A stretch of 21,756 nt of DNA from positions 1 through 21,756 of the IMG/VR virus record IMGVR_UViG_3300032116_001478. The stretch is one strand, 5' to 3'. The DNA is from a virus. The notes under the pieces were generated by a model. The model was not told the DNA's origin. It did no database searches and was given only the letters and a program-made list of their open reading frames with translations. The translations under genes were made by a program, and so were the position numbers. Each line of letters starts with the position of its first letter. The first letter of the stretch is position 1. Below, one piece after another: positions 6,186 to 12,181 of the stretch.

Positions 6186-7007
6186 ATGTTCGAATTAAAA
6201 ACAGGTGAAATAGTATTTTACCCTAGGTTTTCTGTATGTAAAGTTGATGATATGGTTATAATAACCACAAAAAAAATAGCAAGTAGATTTTTTGAAGTGG
6301 CGACACTTAGTGTAAACGAAATAGTTGGATACAATAGTAAAGTGGATAGAATTAAAGCTATAGATTACTTCTTATCCTCCGACCCTATCAATAGTTTTTA
6401 TTTAAACGATATAGAAATTAGACATGAAAGATTTGGAAGTGATACATTAAAGATACCTTTGAATGAGTTTTACGAAGAATTAAAAGTAAAAAACATATCA
6501 GATGTATTTTCCGTCGAGTATACCCAAGCTAACAAAGTAGTTTTTATCACAAGAAATCCAACAGACAGATTTTATACAGGATTCATAGAATGGGTAGATT
6601 CTGAATTTGGAAAGGTTAGTAATGGATTGCAACTTAGAGGTGATGTACCACAAGAGCAGGTTGACTCAGTATTAAACGAATATGTAAGAAAAATAGATTA
6701 TAATATTTTTTCTGATGCACATATGTCATTGTGGAATACATTTCTAATTAATTTTCTTGTTACAAACAATATAGAAAAGTATGTTAAAATAGTAAATTTG
6801 GATAATCCTTCACATATGCAAATTTTTAAAAAGGATTATGTGTTCGAACAACCATCAAATAAGTCTTATCTTAATATGTGGTTGACAAATTCTGACAATA
6901 GAGAATCAATAGAAGAATTATACAATAAGTTTAAGTTTTATTTTGATTTAGAAACAGAATCGTATAATAAGTTATTGAATATAAATTATAAGCAATTGGA
7001 GAGATAA
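6186..7007 (+). CDS. Sulfotransferase-like protein
   Basis: 273 residues. A beta-strand/loop/helix near the N-terminus (VIITTKKIASRFFE, about 24-37) resembles the 5'-phosphosulfate loop of sulfotransferases, especially the K-x-A-S form. FITRNPTDRFYTGF (120-133) resembles the 3'-phosphate-binding RxPxxRxxSxF motif, with Thr in place of Ser. SDAHMSLWNTFL (176-187) is like the His-containing segment that follows in Sulfotransfer_2-type enzymes. It would transfer sulfate from PAPS to a host or virion acceptor; the acceptor is unknown. Base composition is visibly more AT-rich than its neighbours (about 27% G+C in one line counted versus about 45% in a line of the capsid gene), suggesting recent acquisition. 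A good AAGGGG site precedes the ATG. The family call is moderate. Confidence 0.6.
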   Translation: MFELKTGEIVFYPRFSVCKVDDMVIITTKKIASRFFEVATLSVNEIVGYNSKVDRIKAIDYFLSSDPINSFYLNDIEIRHERFGSDTLKIPLNEFYEELKVKNISDVFSVEYTQANKVVFITRNPTDRFYTGFIEWVDSEFGKVSNGLQLRGDVPQEQVDSVLNEYVRKIDYNIFSDAHMSLWNTFLINFLVTNNIEKYVKIVNLDNPSHMQIFKKDYVFEQPSNKSYLNMWLTNSDNRESIEELYNKFKFYFDLETESYNKLLNINYKQLER

Positions 7008-7008
7008 G

Positions 7009-7347
7009 ATGGGACAACTAAAAGATTTACTCAACGAAGTAACCAGTCAAGTTCCACGTAGAGTTCAATTGATGCGTGTGGAAGCGGTGTTGGAAAATAT
7101 CGCACCAAAACTTAAGGAAGCTGACCAAAAGAAGCTTGCAGAAATTTATGTTGAATTAAAGCAATTGGCAGAAATGCTAAATGAAACTCCATATACTATC
7201 TTTAACGCAAGCCAATGGGGTTTGTTAGAAATGGTATTAAAGGGTAAGGTAGCAGAATTTAAGTTACTCGCAGAAGATATCGCAGAAGATAATAAAGATG
7301 TCGATGTTTGGCCATTGGCTACAGCACTCGACACCGTTCTCATATAA
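7009..7347 (+). CDS. Small helical protein of unknown function upstream of portal
   Basis: 112 residues, predicted almost entirely alpha-helical and acidic, with no Cys. The N-terminus MGQLKDLLNE ends in Leu-Asn-Glu at position 10, again fitting the [L/I]xE prohead-protease rule and the length of T4 targeting peptides. The rest alternates Leu/Ala/Glu/Lys heptad-like stretches (VEAVLENIAPKLKEADQKKL, IYVELKQLAEML). The start follows GGAGAG at a good distance, one base after the sulfotransferase-like gene. Position just before the portal gene suggests a head-assembly or internal role. I do not recognise the family. Confidence 0.7.
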   Translation: MGQLKDLLNEVTSQVPRRVQLMRVEAVLENIAPKLKEADQKKLAEIYVELKQLAEMLNETPYTIFNASQWGLLEMVLKGKVAEFKLLAEDIAEDNKDVDVWPLATALDTVLI

Positions 7348-7357
7348 GTGAGGGGTT

Positions 7358-9244
7358 ATGGCAGATACTAGTGTATACGGTCGCCTACGGAAACTGTTTT
7401 CCACAAACACAGTTGTCCGAAATGTAGGTGGAAAGAAGTTAAAAGTCGCTGATACCGACAATATCCAGTCGTTTATTAATAGACGAGGTATTGACCGGTA
7501 TCATCGTGTGTATTCATCAATGACTGGTGGATATGGTGCAGCTGGTGGTCGTTACGAATCAGCTGCAGCATTCCAAGGGTCACGCTTACAATTGTTCCGT
7601 GATTATGACATGATGGATAATGACCCGATAATTTCATCCGTAATGGACATTTACGCTGATGAATCTACTGTAAAAGACGAATTCGGTCAAGTACTCAGTA
7701 TCCGCTCCAAGAACCAACAAATTCAAGATATTCTCCATAACTTATTCTATGATGTATTGAATGTTGAATTCAATCTCTGGCCGTGGGTCAGAAACATGGC
7801 TAAGTATGGGGACTTTTTCTTATTCCTAGATATCGATGAAAAGTACGGTGTCGTGAATGTCATCCCGCTTTCTGTTTACGAAACCATCCGTGTTGAAGGG
7901 CAAGACCCAGGCAACCCATTCTCAGTTAAGTTCAAGATTGAAAATGATTTCTTGGCACTTGGTAAAAAGGAATTCGATAATTATGAAGTAGCACATTTCC
8001 GTCTTTTATCTGATACAAACTTCCTTCCATACGGTAAAGCTATGATTGAAGGAGGTCGTCGTATCTGGAAACAACTCCAATTGATGGAAGACGCGATGTT
8101 AATTCATCGTATCATGCGTGCTCCAGACAAGCGTAAGATATTAGTTGATGTGGGAAATATTCCACCGGCAGAAATCGATACACATATGCAACGCATCATT
8201 GACCGTATGAAGAAAGTGCCACTTGTTGACCCAAAGACCGGTGACTACAATCTTCGTTATAATATGATGAATATCACGGAAGATTTCTATCTTCCAGTGC
8301 GTGGTAAGGATTCTGGAACCGACATTACGAATCTTCCAGGCCTTCAATTCAATGCTATCGAAGACATTGAATATCTCCGTAACAAGTTAATGGCAGCATT
8401 CAAGGTACCAAAGTCATTCCTTGGGTACGAAGAAGATAATAGTGGTAAGGCATCGTTAGCAGCACAAGATGTTCGTTTTGCTCGCACCATCGAACGCATT
8501 CAACGCATTTTAGTGTCAGAACTTACCAAGATTGCAATCATCCACTTATATGTTCAAGGATTTACAGACGAAGACTTAATTGATTTTGAATTAGAAATGA
8601 CTTCACCATCAGTCATCTACGAACAAGAAAAGTTGAACTTGTGGAAGGAAAAGGTTGGATTGGCTAAAGATATCGCAGATAGTAAGTTCTTGTCACGTGA
8701 TTGGATTTACCACAACATTCTTCAAATCGCTGAAGATGATGCTAAGGCAGAACAAGATAAGATTGTAAAGGATGTTGAGTGGGTTGGTAAGGCAGAAGCA
8801 GTACAACAACAAGCCGCACAACCACAACAAGCACCAGAGGGTCCAGAAGGACAACCAGCAGAACCAGACGCTGGTGTAGAACAACCAACTGAAGAACCTC
8901 AACAATTAGCTACGGTAGATGATGTACTAGCTTCTCTTGAGGATTCCTCAGATGAAGAAGAAACTGGAGATGAAGCTGAATTAGAAGAAGCAAAAATGGG
9001 CCGTCCAAAAGTAGGGATGAAATACGGTCAAGATAGTCATCCACGTGGTCGTGACCCAATTGGACATAAAGAAAATCTTGGAGCTTTGCGAGTAGGACAA
9101 CAACGTAAACCATCTAGAAAGTCACCATTATCTCTTGAAAATTACGAAGTTTCTAATCTTATTAAACAATTAAACGCTCATAAAATCGCACCAGAAACCT
9201 CTAGTATATTAAACGAAGATAACATTTTAGACATCGAAAACTAA
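7358..9244 (+). CDS. gp20: Portal vertex protein (gp20-like) with long acidic C-terminal extension
   Basis: 628 residues; forms the dodecameric ring at one capsid vertex that nucleates head assembly and through which DNA is packaged. Recognisable T4-type portal segments include the N-terminal RYHRVYSSMTGGYG, RDYDMMDNDPIISSVMDIYA, the clip/stem region around MLIHRIMRAPDKRKILVDVG, and KLMAAFKVPKSFLGYEEDNS. T4 gp20 is 524 residues. The surplus is C-terminal: a Gln/Pro/Glu-rich linker from about residue 480, then an acidic stretch, then a basic segment at about 542-580 (MGRPKVGMKYGQDSHPRGRD) and a short helix. Start at AGGGGTT-ATG. The extension may contact scaffold or DNA, but this is inferred. 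Confidence 0.95.
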   Translation: MADTSVYGRLRKLFSTNTVVRNVGGKKLKVADTDNIQSFINRRGIDRYHRVYSSMTGGYGAAGGRYESAAAFQGSRLQLFRDYDMMDNDPIISSVMDIYADESTVKDEFGQVLSIRSKNQQIQDILHNLFYDVLNVEFNLWPWVRNMAKYGDFFLFLDIDEKYGVVNVIPLSVYETIRVEGQDPGNPFSVKFKIENDFLALGKKEFDNYEVAHFRLLSDTNFLPYGKAMIEGGRRIWKQLQLMEDAMLIHRIMRAPDKRKILVDVGNIPPAEIDTHMQRIIDRMKKVPLVDPKTGDYNLRYNMMNITEDFYLPVRGKDSGTDITNLPGLQFNAIEDIEYLRNKLMAAFKVPKSFLGYEEDNSGKASLAAQDVRFARTIERIQRILVSELTKIAIIHLYVQGFTDEDLIDFELEMTSPSVIYEQEKLNLWKEKVGLAKDIADSKFLSRDWIYHNILQIAEDDAKAEQDKIVKDVEWVGKAEAVQQQAAQPQQAPEGPEGQPAEPDAGVEQPTEEPQQLATVDDVLASLEDSSDEEETGDEAELEEAKMGRPKVGMKYGQDSHPRGRDPIGHKENLGALRVGQQRKPSRKSPLSLENYEVSNLIKQLNAHKIAPETSSILNEDNILDIEN

Positions 9245-9263
9245 CGAACTAGAAAAAATCATA

Positions 9264-9273
9264 CTATTTAATA
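9264..9273 (+). promoter_or_regulatory. Candidate late promoter element CTATTTAATA
   Basis: In the 52-base gap after the portal gene, ctatttaata lies 33 bases before the ATG at 9297. Near-identical elements occur 33-43 bases before starts at 15134, 17583 and 20274, and no comparable element sits in the coupled gene junctions. It reads as the reverse complement of a T4-late-like AATAAATA rather than as TATAAATA itself. The function is inferred from recurrence and position. Confidence 0.4.
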
Positions 9274-9296
9274 TATGATAAGGTATTTTTTCACTT

Positions 9297-10184
9297 ATGG
9301 CGGATTCTTTTATGAAATCTAGTATAAAGCATAATAAGCTAAGAAACACAGGTATCCTTTTTGAACTATTAGCCCGTCAAATCACTTCTGATGTGATGGA
9401 AAATAAAAAGGAAGGTGTTGCTGTTAAACTTATGCGTGAATTCTTCAATACCAAAAAAGAATTGGGGAAGGAACTTATGTTATACCGCGCATTTTTCAAT
9501 GTTCAGAACCTATCTGAGCAAAAGGCGTTTCAATTGTTGAAGTTGGTCACAGAACAACGAAAGAATCTTGACCAAACTGCATTAGATACTCAAAAATACC
9601 TTTTAATTAAAGAAATTAAAAAGAACTTTGATTTAAAAGAATTTTTCGCAGCTCGTATTCCATCATATAAAATTTACGCATCAATTTATAAGAATTTCGA
9701 TGCAGCAACTAACGGAATCAACGACACAACTACAATCGAAGAATTAGCGAATAGTCAATTCACTATCGTTGAACACTTGTCCGGCAAAGCTCCAAGTAAA
9801 GAAATTAGAGAACATAATGAACTTTCCAAGATTATTCGTAGTCAAGACGATGATATTCGCTTCTTATCATATAAAATTTTAATTGAACGCTTTAACGAAA
9901 AGTACAAAGGATTGGATGAATCACAAAAGAAGTTGCTTCAAGAATATATCTATAATATCTCCAATACTTCAAAGTTAAAAAGCTATACTCAAACTGAAAG
10001 TCGTAGATTAGCAAAAGAAATCGCACAATCATCCAATAAGGTTAAGGATAAAGTTGTTCGTATTAAGCTCGGAGAAGTGGTATCACAACTTCAAAAGGTA
10101 CAAACCGCTACAGTTATCAAAGAAAATCATATGACGGCATTACTTATTGGATATGAAATTCTTAAGGAGCTCAAAACACTATGA
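9297..10184 (+). CDS. Conserved helical protein between portal and prohead protease
   Basis: 295 residues, nearly all helical and basic, without membrane segments or Cys. The N-terminal pattern KHNKLRNTGILFELLARQIT is one I recall as conserved in T4-like marine phages beside the gp20/gp21 genes, where it is usually left as hypothetical or structural. The start at 9297 gives MADSFMKSS; the ATG at 9312 is an alternative, since the only SD-like stretch (AAGG at 9280-9283) is 13 bases away. Its stop overlaps the next gene by four bases (ATGA). By position, candidate roles are prohead core component or assembly chaperone; no motif decides between them. Confidence 0.75.
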   Translation: MADSFMKSSIKHNKLRNTGILFELLARQITSDVMENKKEGVAVKLMREFFNTKKELGKELMLYRAFFNVQNLSEQKAFQLLKLVTEQRKNLDQTALDTQKYLLIKEIKKNFDLKEFFAARIPSYKIYASIYKNFDAATNGINDTTTIEELANSQFTIVEHLSGKAPSKEIREHNELSKIIRSQDDDIRFLSYKILIERFNEKYKGLDESQKKLLQEYIYNISNTSKLKSYTQTESRRLAKEIAQSSNKVKDKVVRIKLGEVVSQLQKVQTATVIKENHMTALLIGYEILKELKTL

Positions 10185-10669
10185 CCAACGAAGAAAAACT
10201 CCGTGCAATTATCCGTAAGATGTTACAAGAAGAATTAGATGAAATGACTACTACCGGTAATGTAGCAGGGTATAACATTCCTATGGCATTTCAAGGGAAT
10301 AATCCAAAGAACAAGGCACGCAAGAAGGGAATTGCTACTCAATTAGGTATGCAATTAACACCACGCGGTGAAAAGGACTTAAACCGTCCAGCGGATAAAA
10401 TGGAAAACCTTGCAGAAGCAAAGGTCAGATATCACGAATATAAGAAAGATGAAAGTGCAACACCACACAAAAAGATTGCAAATGCAATTTCAGAAGTTAA
10501 TCGCAATCTTGAAGAAGTAGAACGAGTCATCAAGATGAATACTCGTTTACAAAAAGAATCTGGAATTGCTAGTGAAGCGTTGTATCGTCGTACCCAACAA
10601 GGATTATTAAAGTTGGAAGCTCGGTTACTTCACCTCGCCGGTAAAGTACGGGACATCAGAGGAAAGTAA
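10181..10669 (+). CDS. Small basic helical protein, prohead core candidate
   Basis: 162 residues. The N-terminus (MTNEEKLRAIIRKMLQEELD) is an amphipathic helix of the same style as the gene at 2649 and offers LQE and LDE sites at residues 15-17 and 19-21; LAE/A at 77-80 is another. The motif TTTGNVAGYNIPMAFQG (23-39) is one I recall from several marine T4-like phage structural proteins. The C-terminal half (95-160) is a charged coiled-coil helix (ISEVNRNLEEVERVIKMNTR). T4 places small core proteins (gp67, gp68) at this point, before gp21, but I see no clear sequence match to either. Four-base overlap with the upstream gene and TAATATG junction with the protease gene. Confidence 0.72.
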   Translation: MTNEEKLRAIIRKMLQEELDEMTTTGNVAGYNIPMAFQGNNPKNKARKKGIATQLGMQLTPRGEKDLNRPADKMENLAEAKVRYHEYKKDESATPHKKIANAISEVNRNLEEVERVIKMNTRLQKESGIASEALYRRTQQGLLKLEARLLHLAGKVRDIRGK

Positions 10670-10670
10670 T

Positions 10671-11258
10671 ATGAAGAACTTATTAGTCGAATATAATGTA
10701 ATTGAATACGGAAAAGATTTATTAGCTGAAGCGGCTGATGTGAGTAAGCCATTAATGTTAAAGAATGTTCTTCTCCAACGGGCTGAAGCAAAGAATCAAA
10801 ACGGTCGTATTTATCCTCGTGAAATTCTACAGCGTGAAGCAGGCCTTTACAAAGAAAATTTCGTAACACAACGCCGTGCACTTGGCGAATTAGACCATCC
10901 AGAAAGTCCAGTTGTCAACTTAAAGAATGTATGTTGTAATGTGACCGAACTTTGGTTTGAAGGTCAAGATGTTCGTGGTAACATTGAAATTCTTTCTACT
11001 CCATCTGGTAATATTGTTCGTGAACTTATCAAGAACAATATTCGTCTTGGTGTTTCATCCCGTGGAATGGGGTCAGTTCGTCAAATGGGCGAAAGTACCG
11101 TAGAAGTTCAAGACGATTTTAGTCTCATCTGCTTCGATATCGTCAGTAACCCAAGTACCCATGGTGCGTTCATCAACGAAAGTAAAAAGGAACAAATCGT
11201 TACCCCTTATTCTCGCATCGATTCACTCGTATACGATTTCCTTAGTGAAGTAAAATGA
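10671..11258 (+). CDS. gp21: Prohead maturation protease (gp21-like)
   Basis: 195 residues; serine protease that cleaves scaffold, capsid protein and internal proteins during prohead maturation. Family hallmarks: an NGRIYPREIL segment (44-53), the His motif GELDHPES (H76), the Ser motif LGVSSRGMG (S129/S130), and CFDIVSNPS (154-162). T4 gp21 is 212 residues, so length is normal. Potential self-processing sites follow the same [L/I]xE rule: LVE7, LAE20/Ala and INE170/Ser. The gene starts in a TAATATG junction after AGAGGAAAG and overlaps the metallopeptidase gene by four bases. Which of the two adjacent Ser residues is catalytic cannot be decided here. Confidence 0.94.
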   Translation: MKNLLVEYNVIEYGKDLLAEAADVSKPLMLKNVLLQRAEAKNQNGRIYPREILQREAGLYKENFVTQRRALGELDHPESPVVNLKNVCCNVTELWFEGQDVRGNIEILSTPSGNIVRELIKNNIRLGVSSRGMGSVRQMGESTVEVQDDFSLICFDIVSNPSTHGAFINESKKEQIVTPYSRIDSLVYDFLSEVK

Positions 11259-11818
11259 AATTAGCGAAGGAATTTGTTAAGTTCACCGTTAAAGAATTAG
11301 GATTAAAGTCATTACCTAAGAGCATTAAGTTTGAAGGTGATGATTATTCTGCGCAACATTTAACATTTGGAACATACAATCCTTCTACTGATGAAATTGT
11401 TGTGGTCAAGGGACAACGACATCCAATTGATGTTCTTCGTACTCTTGCACACGAACTCGTACATCACAAGCAACGTGAAGATGGACAAGAATTAAATGGT
11501 GAAGATGGGTCAAATACTGAAAATGAAGCAAACGCAAAAGCTGGTGAATTGATGAGAAAGTTCAGAACAGTTCGTCCAGAAATATTTAATGTTGGTCCTT
11601 GGGGGTTCCATACTAATATGGAAGGAAAGATTCAATCTATCTTAAAAGCTGCAAAAACTGGAACGCCACAAAAGATTGAAGAAACATATGTAGACCAATA
11701 TACAGCAAAATTATTAATTACAGTTGCTCATAATTTATCCCTAAAGAATAGAAAAGAATTCTATAATGAGTCCATCGATAAGATGGTAGAATTAGCATAT
11801 AAACTAGTTACTAAATAA
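11255..11818 (+). CDS. HEXXH zinc metallopeptidase-like protein in the head operon
   Basis: 187 residues. TLAHELVHHKQ (64-73) contains the zinc metallopeptidase signature H66-E67-x-x-H70, and a downstream Glu in TENEANAKAGEL (E91, about 20 residues later) could be the third ligand as in gluzincins. Before it is a beta-rich segment (FGTYNPSTDEIVVVKGQ) typical of the edge strand of such folds. The C-terminal half (about 110-187) is helical, with no other known motif. It overlaps the prohead protease by four bases, so it is probably translationally coupled and made during late infection. Possible roles are a second maturation protease, processing of an internal protein, or a virion-delivered enzyme. 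No signal peptide is visible. Zinc binding is likely from the motif; the substrate is unknown. Confidence 0.85.
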   Translation: MKLAKEFVKFTVKELGLKSLPKSIKFEGDDYSAQHLTFGTYNPSTDEIVVVKGQRHPIDVLRTLAHELVHHKQREDGQELNGEDGSNTENEANAKAGELMRKFRTVRPEIFNVGPWGFHTNMEGKIQSILKAAKTGTPQKIEETYVDQYTAKLLITVAHNLSLKNRKEFYNESIDKMVELAYKLVTK

Positions 11819-11821
11819 ATC

Positions 11822-11827
11822 GGAGGT
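11822..11827 (+). promoter_or_regulatory. Strong Shine-Dalgarno site of the bS21 gene
   Basis: GGAGGT lies 3 bases (AGT) before the ATG at 11831. It is the longest match to the anti-SD among the starts I compared in the window, while several neighbouring genes start at TAATATG with little or no SD. It fixes the bS21 start. Confidence 0.7.
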
Positions 11828-11830
11828 AGT

Positions 11831-12049
11831 ATGTACGTTGAAGTTAAAGGTGATAAGCAATCAGATTTAGAACGAGCACTCCAACAATTCGTCAAACAAG
11901 TCAAAAAGGCTGAATTGATGGAAGATTTGAAGAAGAAGGAATTCTATTTAAAGAAATCAAAGAGACTCCAAAAGAAGAGTCAAGATGCGCTTCGTCGTAG
12001 AAAGCGTGAAGAAAGTAAAGCACAAAAGAAACAGAATAATACCTTTTAG
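11831..12049 (+). CDS. rpsU: Ribosomal protein bS21 homologue
   Basis: 72 residues. The opening MYVEVKGDKQSDLERALQQF and the basic tail (RLQKKSQDALRRRKREESKA) match the bS21 plan: a short beta start, an Arg/Lys-rich helix with the A-L-x-x-F pattern, then Y-L-K-K-S in place of the cellular Y-x-K-P-S, and a terminal basic helix. Length is within the normal 55-75 range. bS21 binds the 30S platform next to the anti-SD and promotes initiation. Phage-encoded bS21 has been reported in aquatic phages, including pelagiphages. It is embedded in the head operon between the metallopeptidase and scaffold genes, so it would be expressed with virion proteins. A proposed role in steering ribosomes to phage mRNAs is established as a hypothesis in the literature; here it is inference. 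Confidence 0.88.
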   Translation: MYVEVKGDKQSDLERALQQFVKQVKKAELMEDLKKKEFYLKKSKRLQKKSQDALRRRKREESKAQKKQNNTF

Positions 12050-12095
12050 TTAAAAATTGATGTTTTTAAAAACAACATAATATATATTATTTAGT

Positions 12096-12120
12096 ACACC
12101 TCTATTGGGGTGTGATTTTG
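12096..12120 (+). terminator. Possible intrinsic terminator after bS21
   Basis: Bases 12096-12113 can fold with a 7-bp stem (ACACCTC pairing with GGGGTGT, one G-U pair) and a TATT loop, followed by GATTTTGTTG, a broken T tract. This is weaker than the other two terminators in the window. It may attenuate rather than stop transcription between bS21 and the scaffold gene. Confidence 0.4.
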
Positions 12121-12131
12121 TTGTATATAAT

Positions 12132-12157
12132 CTATTTTAATGACTCCAATAGTCATT
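12132..12157 (+). promoter_or_regulatory. Leader hairpin and AT-rich element before scaffold gene
   Basis: The 132-base gap 12050-12181 is the longest gene-free stretch in the window. It holds AT-rich promoter-like runs (tatatattattt at 12081-12092 and ctatttta at 12132-12139). After these, AATGACT and AGTCATT form a perfect 7-bp stem with a CCAAT loop at 12139-12157, ending 11 bases before the GGAGA ribosome-binding site. The hairpin would sit in the mRNA leader of the scaffold gene and could stabilise it or tune translation. Pairing is seen directly; the role is inferred. Confidence 0.4.
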
Positions 12158-12161
12158 CAAT

Positions 12162-12173
12162 CCTCATAGGAGA
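12162..12173 (+). promoter_or_regulatory. Shared ribosome-binding block CCTCATAGGAGA (scaffold)
   Basis: The same 12 bases occur before the scaffold gene here and before the capsid gene at 13442-13453. GGAGA is 7-8 bases from each ATG. CCT and AGG can pair across CAT, giving a very small hairpin around the SD. Identity at two starts suggests selection or duplication of a strong initiation signal. Confidence 0.6.
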
Positions 12174-12181
12174 GTACTAGT

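Noticed and set aside
12060-12073. TGTTTTTAAAAACA palindrome after bS21 as a terminator
   Set aside because: A-T only stem with no room for a loop and no G-C core; the G-C hairpin at 12096 is a better, though still weak, candidate.
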